Notes: a model not told the origin generated them from the sequence alone. Positions 17,423 through 26,296 are shown, numbered from the stretch's first letter. The stretch: DNA of 64,000 nt from Streptomyces sp. NBC_01431 (GCF_036231355.1 NZ_CP109496.1:4712001-4776000); one strand, 5' to 3'. Numbers and translations: made by a program.

Positions 17423-18259
17423 TCAGGAGGCGTGGGGGAGCCGGCTGATGGCCTGTGGGGGGCGCGAACCTGGGTTCGCCGCGATGGCGAGGCTTTCGCC
17501 GTCGATGCCGGAGAGAATGGCCCGCTGCATGTGCTGAAGGGCGGGCGACGGGTCGAGTCCGAGTTCTTCCTGGAGAATGGCCCGGAGTTCCTGATAGGCG
17601 TGCAGGGCGTCACCCCTGCGGCCGCAGCGGTACAGCGCGGTGATGAGCTGGCCGTGCAGCCATTCGTTCAGCGGGTGTCTGCTGACCAGGCTTCTGAGTT
17701 CCGCGGCGACGTGGCCGTGCTGGCCCAGCTGCATGTCGGCGCCGATCCGCTGCTGGAGCACCCTCATGTACAGCTCCTCCAGGTGCTGGACGTGCTGGTT
17801 GAGCACCGGGCCGCAGATGACATCGGTCAGCGCGTCCCCGCTCCAGGTGTCCAGGGCGAGCGAGAGAAGGCGTGAACCCTCCCTCAGCTCACCGGAGTTG
17901 AGCTGGGTTTCGCCTTGGCGGGCGAGCCGCTGGAAGACTTCCGCGTCGACCTGCTCGGGCACCGCGCGCAGGACGTAACCGGTGGCGGAGGTGTCTATCA
18001 GATCCGGCGGAATGGTGCCGCCGATCTCCTGCTTCAGGATCTGCCGGAGATGGTAGATGTGGGTGCGTACGGTCGACAGGGCGGTTTTCGGGGGTTCCTT
18101 TCCCCACAGTTCGTCCACCAGGGGGCCGTGGGAAACGACGGAGCCGGGCTGGAGAATCAGCAGGGACAGCAATTGCCGGACCTTCGGACCGCGTGGAGCG
18201 GAAAGGACCTTTCCGTTGTACTTGATCTCCAGAGGTCCGAGAACCTTGAACTGAAGCAC
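17423..18259 (-). CDS. SARP family transcriptional regulator (AfsR/RedD type)
   Basis: The 278-residue protein starts at GTG 18259 (VLQFKVLGPLEI, a canonical SARP opening) after a G-rich ribosome site. Residues about 15-95 form the OmpR-type winged helix (RGPKVRQLLSLL and TVRTHIYHLRQIL). Residues about 100-250 form the bacterial transcriptional activator domain, ending with CGRRGDALHAYQELRAIL and EELGLDPSPALQHM. There is no ATPase or TPR domain, so it is a small, pathway-type SARP. Such proteins activate biosynthetic operons by binding direct repeats near the -35 region. It is downstream of the phosphopantetheinyl transferase gene on the same strand, with 108 bases between, and is the likely activator of the cluster. 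Confidence 0.93.
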   Translation of the reverse strand: MLQFKVLGPLEIKYNGKVLSAPRGPKVRQLLSLLILQPGSVVSHGPLVDELWGKEPPKTALSTVRTHIYHLRQILKQEIGGTIPPDLIDTSATGYVLRAVPEQVDAEVFQRLARQGETQLNSGELREGSRLLSLALDTWSGDALTDVICGPVLNQHVQHLEELYMRVLQQRIGADMQLGQHGHVAAELRSLVSRHPLNEWLHGQLITALYRCGRRGDALHAYQELRAILQEELGLDPSPALQHMQRAILSGIDGESLAIAANPGSRPPQAISRLPHAS

Positions 18260-18367
18260 CGTCCCCCCAGGTGGAGTTGAGTTGAATCTCAGCATCGCGC
18301 CGGCCGTGCGGGGAAGACATTTCCACGGGGTCGGGGGGCAGTACAAGGAAACGGGACGAAGGTTGAT

Positions 18368-19240
18368 TCAGGCCACGTCGAACGATGTGGGGCGCGTGGG
18401 AATGAACTCCTCCGTTTCTATCAGGGCGGCGAAGGATCCGCTGCCCCGCGCCGCGTCTTTGGCTTGTTCTGTCACGGTCCTTGTCGCGGCCTCTGTCACG
18501 GCTGGCGCCAGGGTTTCGGGCAGCGCTTCAGGCAGGGCATCAGGCAGGGCTTCTGTCAGGACCGCGACCGAGGTCAGGACGTATCCGCCGGACAGGAGCT
18601 GCACCCAGCCGGTAAGGCGGTGCCGGTCCGGGAGCAGGCCCGTGGGCAGGCCGACGCTCAACTCGCCGTGTCTGACGCGTAGTTCGACGTCGTGGAAGAC
18701 GGGGTCGCGCGGGCTGAGGCCGGACAGCGCCTTGTAGATGGCCTCCTTGGCGGAGAACAGCACCGACAGACGGCTCTCGGGGCGGCGGGCCCGCGCGATC
18801 CACTCGCGTTCGCGCGGGGTGCAAACCAGCCGCGCCGCGCCCCGGCTCAGCCGGTCGGTGCGCTCCAGATCGATGCCGGTGGCGACGACCGCGGGGTTGG
18901 TGCTGGCGATGCACACCCCGATGTGGCCGGTGCAGTGGCTGATGGAGCCGCGTACGCCCGTCGGGAAGAGCGGGCGGCGCCCGGCGCGCAGGACGGGGCC
19001 TTCGGTGCCGAGGGCGGCCAGGGCGCGGGCCGCCGCGAGCCGTCCGGCGACGAAGTCGGGCCGCTGGCCGCTCGGGAGCGCGCCGAGGAGCCGCTCCTCC
19101 TCGGGGTGCAGCGCGACGGCCGTGTCCGGTGTCGGCTGGAGCAGGGCGATGGCCGTGCCGGGCAGCGGGCCGGGCTGGATCAGACCGGGGGCGAGGGGTC
19201 TGAGAGCGGTCGTCGGGGCGGAGTGCAGGGTGCTCGGCAT
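18368..19240 (-). CDS. 4'-phosphopantetheinyl transferase (EntD/Sfp superfamily)
   Basis: The 290-residue protein begins MPSTLHSAPTT at ATG 19240, behind GGGAGA. It holds the diagnostic motifs GIDLERTDRLS (Mg2+-binding Asp and Glu) and FSAKEAIYKAL, with GSISHCTGHIG upstream, as in EntD-like enzymes. It would transfer phosphopantetheine from CoA to the serine of carrier proteins, most obviously the ACP at 29877. The C-terminus is unusual: an imperfect 12-base repeat (about 18511-18560) encodes EALPD/EALPE units, ending in a low-complexity Ala/Thr/Glu tail that is not part of the fold. Confidence 0.9.
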   Translation of the reverse strand: MPSTLHSAPTTALRPLAPGLIQPGPLPGTAIALLQPTPDTAVALHPEEERLLGALPSGQRPDFVAGRLAAARALAALGTEGPVLRAGRRPLFPTGVRGSISHCTGHIGVCIASTNPAVVATGIDLERTDRLSRGAARLVCTPREREWIARARRPESRLSVLFSAKEAIYKALSGLSPRDPVFHDVELRVRHGELSVGLPTGLLPDRHRLTGWVQLLSGGYVLTSVAVLTEALPDALPEALPETLAPAVTEAATRTVTEQAKDAARGSGSFAALIETEEFIPTRPTSFDVA

Positions 19241-19439
19241 GGGTTCTCCCGCGGAGGCGAAGGACCTGAGACGTCGGCGCTGATGGCTGGGAAGGGGCAG
19301 GGGGCGCTGGGTTCGGTGGGCTGGGGGCATCGGCGGGCTGTGGGGCCTCAGGGCCTGAAACCGCCTGTCGCCCGGTGCTGGGGTGCACCGGGCGATCAGG
19401 ACCGTCGTACGGGGGAGGTCGTACGGGCGGAGTTGGGGG

Positions 19440-21029
19440 TCAGACCGTCGCGTCGGCGGGGGTGCGGTCGGCGGTCTCTCCGGCCGGCTCGGCGGCGGGC
19501 TGGGCGTCCGGGCGGTCCGTCAGGATCAGGTGCAGGACGACCGCGCTGACGATGCAGATGGCGGCGGCACCCCACAGGACGATCTGGAAGCCGTCGCTGT
19601 AGCCCTGGCCGAGGAAGTCGGTGAAGGCGTCGCGGCTGCCGGCCGGGGCCTTGGCGACCGGGGCGTCCAGGTTGCCGCTGGTCACGCTGTCGGTGACGGC
19701 GCGGGCGTCGAGGCCGGTGCCCTGGGTGAAGCGGTCGAGCCCGCCGGAGATGCGGCCCTGGACCAGCGAGACGAGGGCGGCGACCATGCCGGCCACGGCG
19801 ACCGCTTCGCTGGCGAGGCGGATGGTGTTGAACATGCCGCTCGCCATGCCGACCTTGGTGGGCGAGACGGTGCTGACGGCGGCGCCGTCCATCAGGCCGT
19901 AGATCAGGCCGATGCCGATGCCGATCAGCAGGAGCGGTCCGGCCAGGCCGAGCAGGCTGATGCCGGGGTGGATGACGGTCAGCCAGGCGAGGCCGACGGC
20001 GACCAGGACCAGGCTGCTGCTCAGGACGGTGCGCATGGACACACCGGCCTGGACGAGGCGTCCGGCGACCAGCGGGAAGGCGAGCACCGGGGCGGTCAGC
20101 AGCAGCATCGTGAGTCCGGCGCCGCTGTCGGTGAGCCCGTTGGCGCCGACCAGGTAGGACGGCAGCAGGACCATCAGGCCGACGAAGCCGAAGGAGACGG
20201 CGGTGGCGAGCAGGTTGACGGCCATAAAGCGGGGTTCGGCGAACAGCGACAGGTCGAACATGGGGTGCCGCTGGCGGCGCTCCACGAAGACGAAGGCGGC
20301 GAGCATCACGACGCATCCGGCGAACAGCGCGAGCACCGCGGTGCCGCCCCAGCCCCACTGCGGGCCCTCGATGATGGCGAGGGTGAAGAAGAACAGGGCC
20401 AGTGTGAAGGTGACGGTGCCCGCCCAGTCGACGGCGTTGGCGTCGGGGTCCTTGGACTCCTGGATCAGTCCCATGCCGAGCATGGACAGGACGGCGATCA
20501 CGAACTGGACCCAGAAGATCGAGCGCCAGCCGAGCCCGGAGACCAGCAGGCCGGAGGTGGTCGGGCCGATCGCCAGACCGGCGCCGATGGTGACACCGAC
20601 GTAGGCGAAGGCCTTGGTGCGGGCCGCGCCCTGGAACATGTTCGCCATGACGGACACACCGGCCGTCATCATGGCGGCGGCGGCGACACCGGCGATGCCG
20701 CGGGCCACGTCGAGGATCACGGCGCTGGAGGCGAGCGCGCCGACCAGGGCGGAGACGCCGTAGAGGCCCACGCCGAAGGCGAACACCCGCTTGCGGCCGA
20801 TGCGGTCGGCGATCGATCCGGCCGCCATCATGAAGCTGGCCGCGGTGACGTTGTAGGCGTTGACGACCCACTGCAGCGGTACGACACCGGCGTGCAGGTC
20901 GTTGCCGATCGCGGGCAGGGCGACCGGGGCGCTGCTGAGGCCGTACGGAACGATGAACACGGCCAGGCACAGGGCGAAGATGGTGAGGCCCGCGCGGGGC
21001 GGTGCCTCCGGGGTGGCGACGGCAGCCAT
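19440..21029 (-). CDS. MFS exporter, DHA2 (14-helix) type
   Basis: The 529-residue protein starts MAAVATPEAPPRAGLT at ATG 21029. About 14 hydrophobic segments are visible. The loop 2-3 motif GSIADRIGRKRVFAFG matches motif A (GxxxDRxGRK) of the major facilitator superfamily, and motif C-like glycine and proline residues follow in helix 5. It should export small molecules in exchange for protons. The gene lies downstream of an alpha/beta hydrolase on the same strand, with a TetR gene divergent from that hydrolase, the common arrangement for a substrate-induced efflux pair. In this cluster it is the candidate exporter of the product. Confidence 0.92.
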   Translation of the reverse strand: MAAVATPEAPPRAGLTIFALCLAVFIVPYGLSSAPVALPAIGNDLHAGVVPLQWVVNAYNVTAASFMMAAGSIADRIGRKRVFAFGVGLYGVSALVGALASSAVILDVARGIAGVAAAAMMTAGVSVMANMFQGAARTKAFAYVGVTIGAGLAIGPTTSGLLVSGLGWRSIFWVQFVIAVLSMLGMGLIQESKDPDANAVDWAGTVTFTLALFFFTLAIIEGPQWGWGGTAVLALFAGCVVMLAAFVFVERRQRHPMFDLSLFAEPRFMAVNLLATAVSFGFVGLMVLLPSYLVGANGLTDSGAGLTMLLLTAPVLAFPLVAGRLVQAGVSMRTVLSSSLVLVAVGLAWLTVIHPGISLLGLAGPLLLIGIGIGLIYGLMDGAAVSTVSPTKVGMASGMFNTIRLASEAVAVAGMVAALVSLVQGRISGGLDRFTQGTGLDARAVTDSVTSGNLDAPVAKAPAGSRDAFTDFLGQGYSDGFQIVLWGAAAICIVSAVVLHLILTDRPDAQPAAEPAGETADRTPADATV

Positions 21030-21199
21030 CGAAGGTCTCCTTGGTCGAGCGGTCGTGACGTGGGTGGCGGGGCGGTGCGAACGCCGGGTGGGGAGGGGTG
21101 GCAGGGGTACGGGGGTTGCCCCCTGCCACCCCCGTTCATGGGGGGCTTGCGCCCCGGTCGACGAGGGCTCGCGCCCGGTCAACTGGTTTTCGCGTACGG

Positions 21200-22483
21200 T
21201 CAGTTGGCGCGTCGCGGCAGGTCGCCCAGGAAGTGCGACAGGGTCTGGAGGAAGCGGTTGTCCTCCCAGCGGGCGTACACGATGTCCTGGTGGGTCAGAG
21301 CCGGGTCGGAGTGCAGGGAGAGCTGCGGGATCCGGCTGCCGGCCGTGACCGTCGCGGCGGCCTGCCCGGTGGTGCCGTTGGTCAGGCCCGACTGGAACGT
21401 GTAGAGCGGTACGTCGATGTCCTTGCCGTGCGGCAGGCGCAGGCCGAGCATTTCGGTGAGGTCGTTCTCGGCGAAGTCGATGGCCGCGACGAGGTCGAGC
21501 ATCACGCGGTTGAGCGTGTACCAGACCCAGGCGCCGGGCCGCGGGCCCGCGAACGCGTCGGCCACGGTGGCCAGTTGGACCGGGCCGCCGTCGATCCAGG
21601 CGCCGGAGTCGGCGAGCCGGCCGGCGTTCACTGAGTACGAGGGGTGGGCGTGCGTGGCGTCCACGAGCCAGCCGAGCAGACCGGCGTTGGTGAGCTTGCG
21701 GTCGGTGCGGACGGCCTCGGGCAGGCGGTCGGCGAGGACCGCGGGGCCGTCGGGGTCGGCGAGCGCGTGCTGGGCGGCGAGCTGGAAGAAGACGGCGGCC
21801 GACTCGGGGCGGTCGCCCAGGCCGATGGTGGTGCTGGTGAAGTCCTCGAAGACGGCACCGCCCTCGATCGCGGCGAGCCAGCCCTTGGCGGCCTCGATCG
21901 GCAGGTCGAACTCCATGCCCGCGCCCGAGTAGGCGTTGTGCACGCCGCCGTCGACCACGGCGAGGCCCGCGAGGTCGCGGTAGCCGGGTGTGCCGTCGAA
22001 GTCCCAGGCCGCGTACAGGAGCGCGATGCTGGCACCGACGGACACACCGCCGAGGACGACCTCGCGCCGTCCGCCGTCGGAGGCGGCCATGACCACCCGG
22101 CGCAGGTCCTCGACGAGGACTTCGAGGCCCCACTGCGCGGCGTACAGGGACTCGGTGGGCTCCTGCACCTGGTAGTGGCCGCCTAGGTAGTACTCGGTGG
22201 CCTGCTCGGGGGCGTCGGCGAAGGCGGAGAGGTCGGCGAGGTTCTGCTCGCGGCGGTCGACGGCCCATACCTGGAGGTCGTCAGAGGCCCCGGCGAGGCT
22301 GCGGGCGGTGTGCTTGAAGACGCCCGCGCCGCCTTCGCGGCCGCCCAGCAGGACCAGCACCCGGCGGGCGTTCGTGCGGCCGATCTTGAGGACGCCGACC
22401 TGCTGCGCGTGGGCGGGGCCGGCGGCCTGGACACCCTGCACGAGCTCGTACGACTCGATCCAGTCCTGCTGGTCCTGCGTCAT
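21200..22483 (-). CDS. Alpha/beta hydrolase, paralogue of the 39769 gene
   Basis: The 427-residue protein has the nucleophile elbow GGVSVGAS (Ser in G-V-S-V-G). Upstream, RRVLVLLGGREGGAG corresponds to the oxyanion-hole strand. A late LSLHSDPALTHQDIVYARWE supplies a likely catalytic His. ATG 22483 is chosen because AGGAG is nine bases away; ATG 22489 would place it only three bases away. It shares many blocks with the hydrolase at 39769, for example LQVWAVDRR, YAAWDFDG, EGGAVFE and TNAGL. No signal peptide is seen. It may hydrolyse an ester, lactone or thioester of the pathway. It is divergent from a TetR gene across a motif-rich promoter. Confidence 0.82.
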   Translation of the reverse strand: MTQDQQDWIESYELVQGVQAAGPAHAQQVGVLKIGRTNARRVLVLLGGREGGAGVFKHTARSLAGASDDLQVWAVDRREQNLADLSAFADAPEQATEYYLGGHYQVQEPTESLYAAQWGLEVLVEDLRRVVMAASDGGRREVVLGGVSVGASIALLYAAWDFDGTPGYRDLAGLAVVDGGVHNAYSGAGMEFDLPIEAAKGWLAAIEGGAVFEDFTSTTIGLGDRPESAAVFFQLAAQHALADPDGPAVLADRLPEAVRTDRKLTNAGLLGWLVDATHAHPSYSVNAGRLADSGAWIDGGPVQLATVADAFAGPRPGAWVWYTLNRVMLDLVAAIDFAENDLTEMLGLRLPHGKDIDVPLYTFQSGLTNGTTGQAAATVTAGSRIPQLSLHSDPALTHQDIVYARWEDNRFLQTLSHFLGDLPRRAN

Positions 22484-22499
22484 AACCATCCACTCCTCG

Positions 22500-22577
22500 G
22501 TAGTTGCAAGTTCTCGTCGACTCGCAACATCAATGTACCGAAGAAATCTGTAGTTGCAACATCAGTGATGCAAGTTC
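22500..22577. promoter_or_regulatory. Repeated TTGCAA-type boxes between hydrolase and TetR genes
   Basis: Four related boxes occur: GTAGTTGCAAGTTC (22500-22513), ACTCGCAACATCAATG (22520-22535), TAGTTGCAACATCAGTG (22551-22567) and GATGCAAGTTC (22567-22577). They combine a TTGCAAGTTC direct repeat and a GCAACATCA direct repeat in opposite phase. The position in a divergent intergenic region and the lower GC content than the surroundings suggest operators for the adjacent TetR protein. Confidence 0.6.
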
Positions 22578-22653
22578 CCCTCCGTATTGCTACTTTGGTG
22601 TAACCTGGACCAGGAAATAGGCGCATCAGGCAACGGGAGAGGCGGGTCACGAC

Positions 22654-23238
22654 GTGACGCAGACAACGAGAGAGCGGCCGCTGCGCGCCGACGCCGAGCG
22701 GACCGTGCGGAACATCCTGGAAGTGGCCGAGCGCGTGCTCGGCGAGGACCCGACGGCGAGCCTCGGGCAGATCGCCACGGCCGCCGGTGTCGCCCGCACC
22801 ACGCTGCACCGGCGGTTCGCCTCCCGTGAGGCGCTCATCGACGCGATGGCCGCGCACGCCTTCCGGCAGGTCGAGGAGGCGATCGATGTCGGCCGCCCGG
22901 AGACCGCGCCCCCGATGGTGGCGCTGCACCAGATCACCGCGAACGTGATCCAGATCAAGAGCGGCTGGCGCTACACCGTCGGCCAGCCGCAGCTGCGCGA
23001 GCCGTCCGCCGTCGCCGCGCACGAGCGCATCTTCGCCAAGGGGCATCTGCTGCTCGAACGGGCCCAGCAGGCAGGCCTGTTGCGGCCGGACGCCGATCTG
23101 TCGTGGGCGCGGCGCGTCTACCACGCCCTCATCGAGCAGGCCATCATCGAGTCCGCGGAGAACGCCACCGACCCGGACACGCTCGCGGCGGCCGTGGTCG
23201 ACACGTTGCTCAACGGCCTTGGTCCCGTTAAGTCCTGA
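22654..23238 (+). CDS. TetR family transcriptional regulator
   Basis: The 194-residue protein starts at GTG 22654 behind GGGAGAGGCG. Residues 15-60 carry the TetR helix-turn-helix (LGQIATAAGVARTTLHRRFASREALIDAM). The C-terminal half is a ligand domain without a recognisable effector signature. It is divergently transcribed from the hydrolase and MFS genes, and repeated boxes lie between them, so it probably represses both itself and that efflux operon. A strong hairpin follows the gene. It does not show the conserved C-terminal block of gamma-butyrolactone receptors. Confidence 0.9.
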   Translation: MTQTTRERPLRADAERTVRNILEVAERVLGEDPTASLGQIATAAGVARTTLHRRFASREALIDAMAAHAFRQVEEAIDVGRPETAPPMVALHQITANVIQIKSGWRYTVGQPQLREPSAVAAHERIFAKGHLLLERAQQAGLLRPDADLSWARRVYHALIEQAIIESAENATDPDTLAAAVVDTLLNGLGPVKS

Positions 23239-23267
23239 CGAGTCATCAGGCTCTGAGCACGCAAAAA

Positions 23268-23305
23268 GCGAGGGTGGTATCCGCACATGCGGATACCGCC
23301 CTCGC
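23268..23305. terminator. Long hairpin between convergent TetR and SnoaL-like genes
   Basis: An 18-bp stem with one G-T wobble and a 2-base loop starts with GCGAGGG at 23268, preceded by AAAAA. It lies between two convergent stops and should terminate both transcripts. Confidence 0.85.
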
Positions 23306-23341
23306 TGCGTCCCGTCGCCGGGAGCGGATCAAGCGTTCACA

Positions 23342-23791
23342 TCAGGCCGTCGGGGCCGGCTTGGGGGCGCCCTTCAGCGGCTTGTCCCAGGCGCCGATCT
23401 GGCGGAACAGCTCCAGGTCGTCGCGGACCGCCCAGTGCTCGGCCACCTGGCCGTCGGCGATCCGGTAGACGTGCAGGTGCTGGACCCGCACCGACTTGCC
23501 GGTCGCCGGAACGCCCATGAAGTCCGTGACGTGCCGGCCGGTGAAGATCAGGCGCAGCAGCGCCCGGTCGCCCTTGGCGAACGAGTCGACGATCTCCCAG
23601 CGGGCGTCCTCCCAGACGCTGCGCATCCAGCGCGCGGTGTTCGCGTAGGCCTCGGGGCCGCGGGGCGAGCCCTCGGGGGCCTCGTGGTCGATGAAGTCCT
23701 CGGCTACCAGGCGCCGGGCCACCTCGTCGTCCCCGTCGTTGAAGATCTTGCCCATGTCCACGGCGATCTGCAGAACTTCTTCGTCCGTCAT
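23342..23791 (-). CDS. SnoaL-like / NTF2-fold ester cyclase family protein
   Basis: The 149-residue protein starts MTDEEVLQIAVDMG at ATG 23791, with AAGGAG upstream. The motifs FIDHEAPEGSPRGPEAY, DFMGVPATGKSVRVQ and ADGQVAEHWAV follow the SnoaL/NTF2-like pattern. SnoaL closes a ring in nogalamycin biosynthesis by an aldol condensation, but most relatives are of unknown activity, so a cyclase role is only a possibility. It would be the sole cyclase-like protein of the cluster. It is downstream of fabG, HAD and afsA-like genes on the same strand and is probably the last gene of that operon. Confidence 0.85.
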   Translation of the reverse strand: MTDEEVLQIAVDMGKIFNDGDDEVARRLVAEDFIDHEAPEGSPRGPEAYANTARWMRSVWEDARWEIVDSFAKGDRALLRLIFTGRHVTDFMGVPATGKSVRVQHLHVYRIADGQVAEHWAVRDDLELFRQIGAWDKPLKGAPKPAPTA

Positions 23792-23888
23792 GGCGGACTC
23801 CTTCTGTGTGTTGTGGTGTGCGGAGGTAGGGGGTACTTGAGCCGCGCGGCAGAGCAACTGCCGTACTGTGCAAGGAAGTTGATGAGCT

Positions 23889-24593
23889 CTACTGGCCCAT
23901 GCCGATGCCGCCGCCGACCGGGAGTGCGGCGCCGGTGACGTAGGCGGCTCCGTCGCCGGCCAGGAACCGGACGACCTCGGCGACCTCCTCGGGGGTGCCG
24001 GTGCGCTTCAGCGGGGTCTGGGCGAGCAGCTGGGCGCGCCGCTTGTCGGTGACGGCCTGGATCATGTCGGTCTCGATCAGGCCGGGCGTGACCATGTTGA
24101 CGGTGATGTTGCGCGAGCCGAGTTCCCAGGCCAGCGAGCGGGTCAGGCCGAGCATGCCGGACTTGGAGGCGGCGTAGTTGGACTGCCCGGGTGAGCCGAG
24201 GAAGCCCATGATCGAGGAGACGAAGACGATCCGCCCCCACTTGGCACTGATCATGGAGCGCGAGACCAGCCGGGCCATCCGGAAGGAGCCGACGAGGTTG
24301 GTCTGGATGACGTCGTCGAAGTCCTCGTCGCGCATCATCGGCGCCAGGGCGTCGCGGGTGATGCCCGCGTTGGCGACGAGTACCCCGACCGGCCCGAACT
24401 GGGCCTCGACCTCGGCCACCGCGCGGCGCGAGGACTCCGGGTCGGTGACGTCGCAACGGACGCCGAACAGCCCCTCGGGCGGCTCGCCGGACCGGTGGGT
24501 GATGGCGACCTTGTCCCCGGCCTCGGCGAAGGCGCGGGCGATGGTCAGGCCGATTCCGCGGTTGCCGCCGGTGACCAGAACGGTGCGTGACAT
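23889..24593 (-). CDS. 3-oxoacyl-ACP reductase, FabG-like SDR
   Basis: The 234-residue protein has TGGNRGIGLTIARAF (cofactor loop), NAGI, a catalytic Ser in VSSIMGFLG, and YAASKSG with the YxxxK pair. The C-terminal ITVNMVTPGLIETDM and AAYVTGAALPVGGGIGM are typical of FabG. It should reduce a beta-ketoacyl-ACP or related ketone with NADPH. Within the cluster it could reduce the beta-keto group of the growing chain, or the keto group of a butyrolactone precursor, as ScbB-type enzymes do. It lies between the SnoaL-like and HAD genes in one minus-strand operon. Confidence 0.93.
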   Translation of the reverse strand: MSRTVLVTGGNRGIGLTIARAFAEAGDKVAITHRSGEPPEGLFGVRCDVTDPESSRRAVAEVEAQFGPVGVLVANAGITRDALAPMMRDEDFDDVIQTNLVGSFRMARLVSRSMISAKWGRIVFVSSIMGFLGSPGQSNYAASKSGMLGLTRSLAWELGSRNITVNMVTPGLIETDMIQAVTDKRRAQLLAQTPLKRTGTPEEVAEVVRFLAGDGAAYVTGAALPVGGGIGMGQ

Positions 24594-24635
24594 GGGTGGG
24601 TGTTCTCCTGTTTCGGACGCGGTGCGGACGCTGGT

Positions 24636-25298
24636 TCAGACGGCGGGCAGGACCGGCTCGGCCGGTCGCGCGAGGTACCGGGCCAGCTCGGCCGCGGCCG
24701 TATCGGCGTCGGTGAAGTGGACGGCCTGCCAGCCGGCGGCCTCGGCGCCCGCGCAGTTGGCGGCGATGTCGTCGACGAGCAGGCACTCGCCGGGGGCGAC
24801 GCCCGCCAGTTCGGCGGCCGCCTCGAAGATCCGGCGCTCCGGCTTGCGCGCGCCGACCTCGAAGGACAGGACGAGCCCGTCGAAGAGGCCCTCGGGCGCC
24901 ACCATCCGGCGCCACAGCGGGTCCCAGGCGGGCGGCATGTTCGACAGCATGCCGACGAATACACCCGTGCCGCGCAGCGCGCGCAGGTGGCCGAGCCAGG
25001 CCTCGTTGGTGGCGCGGCCGTCGAACCAGCGCTGCCCGAACCCGGTGAGGTCGGTGTCGACCCCGTCGGCCGCCAGCTGGGCGTTCATCCGCTCCACCCA
25101 CTCCGGCTCGCTGAGCAGCGGGGTGTCGAGGGGGGCCATCAGGTCGACGCCGAACGGTTCGGCGACCGCCGCCATCGCCCGGCGCATCGCGTCGGCCGGA
25201 ATGTCGTTCTGGCGGCAGAAGGCGTGCAGGTCGTCGTTGATCGGCGGAGTGAGGACGCCGCCGAAGTCGGTCCATACGGCGCGTACGGCGGTGCTCAC
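24636..25298 (-). CDS. HAD superfamily hydrolase, coupled to the afsA-like gene
   Basis: The 220-residue protein shows the four HAD motifs: TDFGGVL (nucleophile Asp), LSNMPP (Ser/Thr of motif II), ARKPE (Lys of motif III) and LLVDDI (acidic motif IV). The helical cap between motif I and II is of the C1 type, fitting small phosphorylated substrates. Its GTG start at 25298 overlaps the TGA of the preceding afsA-like gene by four bases (GTGA), so the two are translationally coupled. AfsA-type enzymes yield a phosphorylated butenolide ester that needs a phosphatase, and this enzyme is a good candidate for that step. Confidence 0.88.
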   Translation of the reverse strand: MSTAVRAVWTDFGGVLTPPINDDLHAFCRQNDIPADAMRRAMAAVAEPFGVDLMAPLDTPLLSEPEWVERMNAQLAADGVDTDLTGFGQRWFDGRATNEAWLGHLRALRGTGVFVGMLSNMPPAWDPLWRRMVAPEGLFDGLVLSFEVGARKPERRIFEAAAELAGVAPGECLLVDDIAANCAGAEAAGWQAVHFTDADTAAAELARYLARPAEPVLPAV

Positions 25299-26296
25299 AG
25301 GGCCTCCCCGGCCGGCGCGGGTGCCGCGGCGAACGACAGCGTGATCTCGCCGACCGAGACGTCGTCCTGGCGGAAGTCGACGGTGAAGGCGGCCGGCTGC
25401 CCGGCGCCCGAAGCGGCCCCGAGCGGGCGGGCGGTGGCGACGAGCGGCACGTCGAGTTCGGCGAAGCGCGTGAAGGTCGCCGAGCAACTGGTCACGGCCG
25501 CGCCGGTGGGCGCCCCGGCCAGATGGGCGAGCTGGCGGGCCGCCTCGGTGATGACCATCGCGGGTATGTGGTCGTAGGTGTGGTCGAACAGGCTGCTGTT
25601 CTCGAAGCGCGGCTCGACCTGCGCGGAAACGGTGCCCCCGGAGTGCCGCGGCTCGCCGAGGACGACGTTGGCCGGGTTGCGCCGGCCCACGTCGGCCGCG
25701 TCGGCGGGGTGGCTGCGCAGTACCGGGCCGAGGTCCTCGGTGAGCGGCGGCACCGACTTGCGCTGGAGGAAGCGGAGCTTGGCGTAGTCCTCGCTCTTCG
25801 CCGCGCCGACGTCGATCCGGGACCGGGCGACGACCTTGTCGCCGACCCGCAGTACGGCCTCGGAGTCCACCCCGAGCAGCCGGCCGCCGCGCCCTTCGCG
25901 GCGCACGACCCTGCCGGTCAGGTGCAGCTCCCCGGGACGGCCACCGGGAGCGAGCGCGTCCAGGTCCTCGATCTCGATGGACCAGTTGCTGACGAGGAAG
26001 GCCGTCTTGGCCGGGATGTCGAGCTGCCGGTGCGAGGCGGCGGTGCCGGCCTGCCGGGCGGCTTCGAGCAGCAGCAGGAAGTCGTACGTCACCGGCGTAC
26101 GCAGGTGATCGCTGAAGTAGGCGTGCCCGAGGGGGAGTTGGGCGCCCGCCACATAGGTCTCGCGGCCCGTTCGCAGGAGGTCCGTGACCAGCACCTCCGA
26201 CACCGCTGCCCGGTGCACCAGCGAACGTTCGATGGTGCGGGTGAAGGTCGGTACGGGATCCAGCTCCGGCGGAGCGGTGTCGCTCGGCGTTGTCAT
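25295..26296 (-). CDS. AfsA-like double-hotdog protein (gamma-butyrolactone-type synthase), copy 1
   Basis: The 333-residue protein starts at ATG 26296, with GAGGAG nine bases upstream. It has two AfsA repeats, each with an ExxRQ motif: VHRAAVSEVLVTDLL and EAARQAGTAASH in the first half, FDHTYDHIPAMVITEAARQ in the second. AfsA and ScbA couple a beta-ketoacyl-ACP to dihydroxyacetone phosphate. Unlike copy 2 at 36098, this gene is not beside a receptor gene. It leads an operon with HAD, FabG and SnoaL-like genes and is divergent from the acyl-CoA carboxylase genes. I infer a biosynthetic rather than a signalling role. Confidence 0.87.
   Translation of the reverse strand: MTTPSDTAPPELDPVPTFTRTIERSLVHRAAVSEVLVTDLLRTGRETYVAGAQLPLGHAYFSDHLRTPVTYDFLLLLEAARQAGTAASHRQLDIPAKTAFLVSNWSIEIEDLDALAPGGRPGELHLTGRVVRREGRGGRLLGVDSEAVLRVGDKVVARSRIDVGAAKSEDYAKLRFLQRKSVPPLTEDLGPVLRSHPADAADVGRRNPANVVLGEPRHSGGTVSAQVEPRFENSSLFDHTYDHIPAMVITEAARQLAHLAGAPTGAAVTSCSATFTRFAELDVPLVATARPLGAASGAGQPAAFTVDFRQDDVSVGEITLSFAAAPAPAGEAL

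Noticed and set aside
18260..18367. SARP-type heptamer direct repeats in the SARP promoter region
   Set aside because: No repeated heptamers at 11-base spacing could be found by eye here.
19396..21129. Second minus-strand frame overlapping the MFS exporter gene
   Set aside because: It is Arg/Pro-rich with no hydrophobic segments, whereas the other minus frame encodes a clear 14-helix transporter.
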